From contig CALISP010000094.1 of assembly GCA_938041705.1 (NCBI GenBank), forward strand, positions 1-11,441: a stretch of 11,441 nucleotides of DNA, written 5' to 3'. Positions within the stretch are counted from its first letter, which is position 1, and every line of letters begins with the position of its first letter. The notes under the pieces are model-generated. The model worked only from the letters and a program-made list of their open reading frames with translations. It was not told the DNA's origin and did no database searches. The translations under genes and the position numbers were made by a program. This DNA is from an uncultured Cocleimonas sp. Lineage in GTDB: Bacteria > Pseudomonadota > Gammaproteobacteria > Thiotrichales > Thiotrichaceae. This document shows, in pieces, positions 6,761 to 11,441 of the stretch.

Positions 6761-7927
6761 ATGAGTGAATCGATTTTTTCTCCAGAAAAATACGTAAATA
6801 CGCGTTTACCCATAGACGAAGCACAACCGTTGCCTGCGCCTGTATATACTTCTCAGGAATGGTATGACAAAGAAATGGAAACCATATTTTTTAAGGAATG
6901 GTTGCAAGTTACACGTTTAGAAGAAATTCCTAACAAAGGCGATTATGTTCGTGTTGATATCGCTGGCGAACCCTTAATTGTTTTACGAGATAACGATGGA
7001 GAAATCAGAACACTTTCTGCTTCTTGTAGACATAGATCTTCTGAATTAGTAGAAGGTAAAGGCAACTGTCGTAGATTGATTTGTCCGTATCATGCTTGGT
7101 CGTATTCATTAGAAGGCAAGCTTATCGGTGCACCTTCAATGGAGGATGCAAAATTCTTTGATAAGAATGATCATAATCTACCAACTTTTCGCACCGAAAC
7201 TTGGGCAGGATTTGTTTTTATCAACTTCGATAAAGATGCAAAACCCTTACTGGAGTGTCTTGGTGATCTACCAGAACGTTTCAAAGACTATAAAATGGAA
7301 GATATGGTCGTCACTAAAAAGTGGGAGAATACTTTCAACGCCAATTGGAAAATCTGGGTAGAAAATTCACGTGAAGGCTACCATGTACGCACAGTCCACC
7401 GCGAATCTCTAGATACGTATTATCCTGGTGCTAAAAACAGCAAATTTAAAGCCGAAGGTAAACCCGGTGTGTATGCTATCAATAGTAGCGACAATGAAAA
7501 TGGTTTATATATCCCGCGAAATCAAACACTGCCCTTTGTTGAAGGTATTTCAAAAGACGATCAAGAAAACACTCATTTCATGGTCTTTTATCCGCACTTA
7601 TTGATGAATGTTCCACCAGATCGAATCACGTTTCATCAGTATTTCCCCGAGGGTCCTGAATCTACACGCATAGTCACATGGTGTTGTTTTCCCAAAGACA
7701 CTGTTGAGTTAGACAACTTTGAAGAAGAAGCTGAAGATAAATATTACCCACCTATGGAACTGTTTATAAAGGAAGACAAGGGAATCTGTGAAGTAGTGCA
7801 TCGTGGTATTGTAGGCCGATACGCGCGACCGGGGCGTTATTCACCCACCGAAGAACAGACCGTATATGAATTTGCCAATTATGTTCTCGATCATGTAATC
7901 GGGCCCGAAGAAACAAAGGTAATCTAA
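6761..7927 (+). CDS. Rieske non-heme iron oxygenase, large (alpha) subunit, Glu-bridged type
   Basis: 388 residues, typical for an alpha subunit. The Rieske [2Fe-2S] site is C89-x-H91 followed by C108-x2-H111, in CRHRSS and CPYHAW. The catalytic mononuclear iron site is H208 and H213 in NSREGYHVRTVH, with D339 in KEDKGICE the likely third ligand. The residue that bridges the Rieske and iron centres in neighbouring subunits, three before the first iron His, is E205 rather than the usual Asp. Glu here is known from carnitine oxygenase CntA and related enzymes acting on quaternary amines such as glycine betaine or stachydrine, so an N-demethylase or C-N-cleaving role is likely. The ribosome-binding site is weak. 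No ferredoxin-reductase partner is encoded in the window, so electrons must come from elsewhere. It is the first gene of a three-gene unit with RidA and a PTER-like hydrolase. The exact substrate is unknown. Confidence 0.88.
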   Translation: MSESIFSPEKYVNTRLPIDEAQPLPAPVYTSQEWYDKEMETIFFKEWLQVTRLEEIPNKGDYVRVDIAGEPLIVLRDNDGEIRTLSASCRHRSSELVEGKGNCRRLICPYHAWSYSLEGKLIGAPSMEDAKFFDKNDHNLPTFRTETWAGFVFINFDKDAKPLLECLGDLPERFKDYKMEDMVVTKKWENTFNANWKIWVENSREGYHVRTVHRESLDTYYPGAKNSKFKAEGKPGVYAINSSDNENGLYIPRNQTLPFVEGISKDDQENTHFMVFYPHLLMNVPPDRITFHQYFPEGPESTRIVTWCCFPKDTVELDNFEEEAEDKYYPPMELFIKEDKGICEVVHRGIVGRYARPGRYSPTEEQTVYEFANYVLDHVIGPEETKVI

Positions 7928-7942
7928 AAGTGAGAAACAATA

Positions 7943-8332
7943 ATGCCAAGAACTAATATAGTACTCCCAAATGTTGGTGAGCCAGAAGATACCAGAGTCG
8001 GTTGTCAGTGTATTAAACAAGGCAATCACATATTCATCTCAGGACAAATTGCTTACAACGATGGAAAACTCGTAGGTGCTGGAGATCCCCTTGAGCAATG
8101 CCGCGAATGTTTCCGTCATATAGCTGATTATATGGAAGCTTGTGGTGGAACCATGGATGATGTGATGTCACTTGATATCTATTTAAACGATATCCGATAT
8201 CGACAAGCCGCAATCGATGCTCGTGCGGAAGTTTTTTCAGCACCGGGGCCAAGTGCTACCGTTGTTGGTGGGGTTGATTTTGCTTTTGAAGATTTGCTCG
8301 TTGAAATCAGTGCAGTTGCAATTCTTTCATAA
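7943..8332 (+). CDS. RidA/YjgF/YER057c/UK114 family protein lacking the catalytic Arg
   Basis: 129 residues, the usual length. Family hallmarks seen are FISGQIAYNDGKLVGAGD at residues 31-48, a Cys/His helix near 53-60, and the C-terminal LVEISAVA at 119-126. True RidA enzymes hydrolyse reactive enamines and imines to ketones plus ammonia using an Arg in a P-x-R motif before the last strands. Here the corresponding stretch reads GPSATVVGG, with no Arg, so the protein belongs with Rid subgroups not expected to have standard imine deaminase activity. It starts 15 bases after the oxygenase stop, with AGTGAG as a modest ribosome-binding site. Such Rid proteins are common in amine and aromatic catabolic operons. 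It may hydrolyse or protect a reactive intermediate formed after N-dealkylation, which is inference. Confidence 0.85.
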   Translation: MPRTNIVLPNVGEPEDTRVGCQCIKQGNHIFISGQIAYNDGKLVGAGDPLEQCRECFRHIADYMEACGGTMDDVMSLDIYLNDIRYRQAAIDARAEVFSAPGPSATVVGGVDFAFEDLLVEISAVAILS

Positions 8333-8374
8333 ACAGAAAGATGAATAATTAGATTTTTGAATTAGGATATTTGA

Positions 8375-9430
8375 ATGAGCAATGACAGCCGTAAAGGCAA
8401 AGTACAAACCGTTCTAGGGTTAATCAATAAAGAAGATATTGGAGTTACTCTAGCGCATGATCATGTTCTCATAGATGGTACTTTTATGTATGTAGAGCCG
8501 GAAGAGATAAGCCAGAAGGGACTCGCTCATCAAAAGATCAGCTTAGAGAACAGAGGATGGGTTGGTTACAACTGGACTTCAAACAAAGATAACGTAGAAC
8601 TTAAAGACGAAGAACTAGCCGTATCGGAACTAAAGCGATTTGTAGCTGCTGGTGGTCGAACTATTGTTGATCCAACAAATGTAGGCCTAGGAAGAGACCC
8701 CAATGCATTAGCACGAATTGCACGGCTCACAGGCATGAATATCGTTATGGGAGCGGGTTACTACTTGGGCGTCACGCATCCTGATAATATGACTGATAAG
8801 AGTGAAGAAGATATCACTGCAGAAATTGTCAAAGACATCGAAGTCGGCGTAGGAAACACACAAATACGCGCAGGCTTGATCGGTGAAATCGGTTGTGCCT
8901 ACCCTTGGGAGAAAAACGAGAAGAAGAGTCTACGTGCAGCAGTTGCGGCACAAAAACAAACAGGTGCACCACTAATGATTCATCCCGGTCGTGATCCCAA
9001 ATCACCTCTAGAGATTGTCGAACTAATTGATAAAGAAGGTGGTGATCTATCACGCACGATCATTTGTCATATTGATAGAACCTGTCTCGAACATGACTGG
9101 TTAAGAGAACTTGCTGAAAGTGGTTGTTATCTCGAATACGATTTATTCGGTAATGAAAGTTCTTACTACCCACCAAATCCTGATGTCGATATGCCATCCG
9201 ATGCACAACGAATGGAAGTCATTTTATGGCACTTTGAACAAGGTTTCGAAAAACAAGTCCTGCTCTCTCATGATGTAGCGACCAAGCATCGATTACATGC
9301 CTATGGAGGACTAGGTTATGATCATTTGATTACTAATGTAGTACCTCGGCTTAGAAAACGAGGATTAACAGAACCGCAAATATCAACATTGATCGTCGAT
9401 AACCCTGCGTGTGTTTATAGCTTTGTATAA
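8375..9430 (+). CDS. Phosphotriesterase-family metallohydrolase, PTER-like
   Basis: 351 residues of the amidohydrolase superfamily. The binuclear metal site is visible: H28 and H30 in LAHDH, E171 in GLIGEIGCA (Glu in place of the carboxylated Lys of classic phosphotriesterase), H203 in IHPGRD, H232 in CHIDRT and D300 in LSHDVATK. From memory, the match to mammalian PTER is extensive: GKVQTVLGL at the start, GEIGC, IHPGR, GCYLEYDLFG, DMPSD and LGYDHLITNVVP near the end. PTER was reported to hydrolyse N-acetyltaurine to taurine and acetate, so an amide or lactone substrate is more likely than a phosphotriester. The start ATG is preceded by AGGA at seven bases. The 42-base gap from the RidA gene suggests one operon. 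The final function of the bacterial protein is unproven. Confidence 0.85.
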   Translation: MSNDSRKGKVQTVLGLINKEDIGVTLAHDHVLIDGTFMYVEPEEISQKGLAHQKISLENRGWVGYNWTSNKDNVELKDEELAVSELKRFVAAGGRTIVDPTNVGLGRDPNALARIARLTGMNIVMGAGYYLGVTHPDNMTDKSEEDITAEIVKDIEVGVGNTQIRAGLIGEIGCAYPWEKNEKKSLRAAVAAQKQTGAPLMIHPGRDPKSPLEIVELIDKEGGDLSRTIICHIDRTCLEHDWLRELAESGCYLEYDLFGNESSYYPPNPDVDMPSDAQRMEVILWHFEQGFEKQVLLSHDVATKHRLHAYGGLGYDHLITNVVPRLRKRGLTEPQISTLIVDNPACVYSFV

Positions 9431-9434
9431 AGCT

Positions 9435-9452
9435 CGAGTTAAATAAAACTCG
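9435..9452 (+). terminator. Weak hairpin directly after the PTER-like gene
   Basis: CGAGTT pairs with AACTCG around AAATAA, starting five bases after the stop codon. The stem is short, AT-containing and lacks a following T-run, so it would be at best a poor terminator or a 3'-end stabiliser. Confidence 0.25.
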
Positions 9453-9492
9453 TTCAGAAGAGTGAAGTCGCTAAAACTTAACATCGAAAATA

Positions 9493-9516
9493 CAAAATCA
9501 TTGGAGGATGATTTTG
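9493..9516. repeat. 9-bp AT-rich hairpin
   Basis: CAAAATCAT and ATGATTTTG pair perfectly around TGGAGG. The loop resembles a Shine-Dalgarno sequence, but no credible reading frame follows at the right distance. No T-run follows. Confidence 0.4.
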
Positions 9517-9528
9517 AAATCGCAGAAT

Positions 9529-9542
9529 CCACCTACTTTTGA
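9529..9542 (+). repeat. Dispersed motif, copy 3 (CCACCTACTTTTGA)
   Basis: 13 of 14 bases match 1194-1207. A further partial copy of the core, CCTACTTTT, follows at 9561-9569. Like the other copies it lies downstream of a gene end, here 98 bases after the PTER-like stop. Confidence 0.4.
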
Positions 9543-9626
9543 CTCGTTTGTAAGACACTTCCTACTTTTTACTAATATTATTCATCCTTAGCGTCGTCAT
9601 AACTATATTTCAGCATTGTCTTCGAT

Positions 9627-9644
9627 ACGCCTCAACTGAGGCGT
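9627..9644 (+). terminator. Candidate intrinsic terminator
   Basis: ACGCCTC pairs with GAGGCGT around AACT, a compact GC-rich stem, the only one in this AT-rich region. The sequence after it, TCTCATATTTT, is T-rich but interrupted. It could end transcripts of the oxygenase-RidA-PTER unit about 200 bases after its last stop. Confidence 0.4.
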
Positions 9645-9839
9645 TCTCATATTTTGGATTAGCCTAAAAATATCGTCAAAATGAGACATTTTATTAATCT
9701 TTCTAGTCACATCAACATTCGACTAAAAAATCTATTTCCGATATTTTAAATAGTCATCAACCCGACCTTGCCTGTTGCTTGTCTCCAATAAATAAGGAAT
9801 GATTCTAAATACTTAATTTATAGATATTGAATTGATTTC

Positions 9840-11441
9840 ATGAAAAACATAAAGCAGCCAAACACTTCAGCAAACCTTGAATCACATCTCTATCTCGAAG
9901 AAGTTTTAGGGGATGATGCTCTCAACAAAGTACGCAAATGGAATAAGATTTCAGAAAAGCGATTAGAAACAGACCCTCGTTTTAATAACATGGAAGCTCA
10001 AGCTCTAGAAATCGTTAACTCACAAAAAAAGATTCCCTATGTTTCTTTTCATGACGGAAAAGTGAGAAATTTTTGGCAGGATGAGACTCATGTTAGAGGC
10101 ATTTGGCGAACAACCACATTAGAAAGCTATCTAACAAATGCCCCAGATTGGGAGATCATTCTCGACATTGATAAGCTAGCTGATACTGAAAATAAAAATT
10201 GGGTATTTACTGGAAGTAATGCTTTGAGTACCAATACCAATAAATGCTTAATAAGCCTCTCAGATGGTGGAAAAGATGCCAGTTTGATTAGAGAGTTTGA
10301 TGTCGTTAGTAAGACTTTTGTTAAAGATGGTTTTGCTACTGAGGAATCTAAAGGGTCAGCGACTTGGTTGGATGAAGACACCTTACTAATTGGTGTTGAT
10401 TTTGGCGAAGACAGCATGACTGACTCAGGCTACCCGATGATCAGTAAACTCTGGAAAAGAGGTACAGACCTCAATGATGCAACGGTATTAATGCGAGGTG
10501 AGAGGTCCGATGTAGCTATAAGTGCTTTCTGCTTAGAACTAAGCAATGAACGTCGAGAAATCATGATAAACAGATCTTTGACTTTCTTCACCTCAGAAAT
10601 TTATTGGCTGGCTCAAGATACTCTCACGCCTGTTAAACTGCCCATACCTGAAAAGTCAGACCTAAATTGTGAATTTAAAGATCAGATGCTGCTTACTATC
10701 AATGAAGATTGGCGAGGCTTTAAAAACGGTGACTTGCTGTCATTTTCATTCGATGATTTCATAAAGATAGGTGATATAGAAAACCTTAACTTGGTTTATT
10801 CACCCAATGAGCGTTCATCACTCGGTAGTATAGGCTCGACTAAAAATAAGCTACTAATCAGCATCTTGGAAAATGTAGTAGGAAATGCCTATGCCTTTGA
10901 TTGGAATGATGGAAAATGGTCTTCTGAAATACTAGATTTTAAAAATATTGGTTCGATCAACATCGGTGCGACTGATGACAAGGAAGATGAAGCCTTTATT
11001 ATTACCGATGGCTTTTTATCCCCTAGTACATTGTGGTTATACAACACAGCAACACATGAGAAACGACACGCCAAATCCTTACCGGAATGGTTCGATGCTT
11101 CTACTATGGTCATCGAGCAGTTTGAAACGGCTTCAAGTGATGGCACATTGATACCTTACTTTGTGGTGCGTTCCAAAGATTGTAAGCTGGACGGTAAGAA
11201 CCCCACACTACTTTATGCTTATGGTGGTTTCGAAATTTCACTAACGCCAAGTTATTCTCCAATTCAAGGTAAACTCTGGTTGGAACAGGGGGGCGTTTAT
11301 GTTCTAGCAAATATTCGTGGCGGTGGGGAATTTGGTCCAAAGTGGCATCAAGCAGGATTAAAAACAAATCGCCAACTGATCTTTGATGATTTTATTGCAG
11401 TTGCGGAAGACCTAATCAACAAGAAGATTACCTCATCTCAG
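9840..11441 (+). CDS. Prolyl oligopeptidase family (S9) serine peptidase, 3' end missing
   Basis: The frame is open from ATG to the window end, 534 codons. An in-frame TGA 12 bases upstream fixes this ATG as the earliest Met start. Start-region residues HLYLEEVLGDDALNKVRKWN match the N-terminal domain of S9 peptidases. A beta-propeller follows, with WLDEDTLLIGVDFG and DSGYP near residues 177-200 typical of the COG1505 branch. The hydrolase domain begins around residue 430, with YAYGGF at 459-464 (its Tyr position corresponds to the oxyanion Tyr) and NIRGGGEFG at 491-499. The catalytic Ser (GGSNGG), Asp and His would lie beyond the window. There is no signal peptide, so it is probably cytosolic, cleaving small peptides. 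No Shine-Dalgarno is obvious. Its relation to the preceding operon is unclear, and the long gap suggests separate transcription. Confidence 0.9.
   Translation, partial: MKNIKQPNTSANLESHLYLEEVLGDDALNKVRKWNKISEKRLETDPRFNNMEAQALEIVNSQKKIPYVSFHDGKVRNFWQDETHVRGIWRTTTLESYLTNAPDWEIILDIDKLADTENKNWVFTGSNALSTNTNKCLISLSDGGKDASLIREFDVVSKTFVKDGFATEESKGSATWLDEDTLLIGVDFGEDSMTDSGYPMISKLWKRGTDLNDATVLMRGERSDVAISAFCLELSNERREIMINRSLTFFTSEIYWLAQDTLTPVKLPIPEKSDLNCEFKDQMLLTINEDWRGFKNGDLLSFSFDDFIKIGDIENLNLVYSPNERSSLGSIGSTKNKLLISILENVVGNAYAFDWNDGKWSSEILDFKNIGSINIGATDDKEDEAFIITDGFLSPSTLWLYNTATHEKRHAKSLPEWFDASTMVIEQFETASSDGTLIPYFVVRSKDCKLDGKNPTLLYAYGGFEISLTPSYSPIQGKLWLEQGGVYVLANIRGGGEFGPKWHQAGLKTNRQLIFDDFIAVAEDLINKKITSSQ

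Larger units (their letters stand above)
9431..9839. other. 409-base non-coding region
   Basis: No convincing gene lies here on either strand. The region is AT-rich and holds three small hairpins (9435-9452, 9493-9516, 9627-9644) and two copies of the CCTACTTTT core (9532-9540 and 9561-9569). The promoter of the peptidase gene should lie in its last part, but no clear -35/-10 pair or strong Shine-Dalgarno was found. Confidence 0.6.

Noticed and set aside
7764..8029. Two minus-strand open frames across the oxygenase-RidA junction
   Set aside because: They overlap two well-supported genes, lack ribosome-binding sites and have no recognisable domain.
9493..9530. Small gene after the GGAGG in the 9493-9516 hairpin
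   Set aside because: The GGAGG lies in a hairpin loop, and the only near start, the ATG at 9508, is too close; no meaningful frame was recognised.
10127..11367. Minus- and plus-strand open frames within the last 1.3 kb
   Set aside because: They lie inside the long open S9 peptidase frame, which matches its family throughout; the others show no family features.

Overview
The window looks like the chromosome of an AT-rich, aerobic, heterotrophic gammaproteobacterium, probably marine (Marinomonas- or Vibrio-like). This rests on base composition, gene families and codon use only; there is no rRNA or other phylogenetic marker. No tRNA, rRNA, CRISPR, phage or transposase gene was seen.

Region 1 (1-5656, plus strand) is a phosphorus/glycerol-3-phosphate uptake and catabolism block. 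It holds the 3' part of a UgpB-like periplasmic binding protein, a 282-base structured intergenic segment, two permeases (UgpA- and UgpE-like), an endonuclease/exonuclease/phosphatase (EEP) family enzyme whose GTG start directly abuts the ugpE stop, and an aerobic glycerol-3-phosphate dehydrogenase (glpD). Inference: the transporter imports glycerol-3-phosphate or a glycerophosphodiester, the EEP enzyme may cleave a phosphodiester where UgpQ acts in E. coli, and GlpD oxidises glycerol-3-phosphate into central metabolism. The transporter ATPase (ugpC) is not between these genes, so it must lie upstream of the window or elsewhere.

Region 2 (5721-9430) is a small catabolic module: a GcvA-type LysR regulator on the minus strand, and divergently a Rieske non-heme iron oxygenase, a RidA-family protein and a phosphotriesterase-family amidohydrolase. 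Three details make it interesting. The oxygenase has Glu in place of the usual bridging Asp, as in Rieske enzymes acting on quaternary amines. The RidA protein lacks the usual catalytic arginine. The hydrolase closely resembles animal PTER, reported to hydrolyse N-acetyltaurine. A perfect 21-base palindrome just upstream of the regulator gene is a strong operator candidate. Inference: an inducible pathway for an N-methylated and/or N-acylated amine, possibly taurine-related.

Region 3 (9431-11441) is a 409-base non-coding stretch with three small hairpins, then the first 534 codons of a cytosolic S9 prolyl-oligopeptidase-family peptidase, cut by the window end just before its catalytic serine is expected.

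A short motif, CCCCCCTACTTT or close variants, recurs in three intergenic regions just after gene ends (1191, 5657, 9529). At its first occurrence it faces a TAGGGGGTG inverted copy 101 bases upstream, suggesting a small dispersed repeat element.
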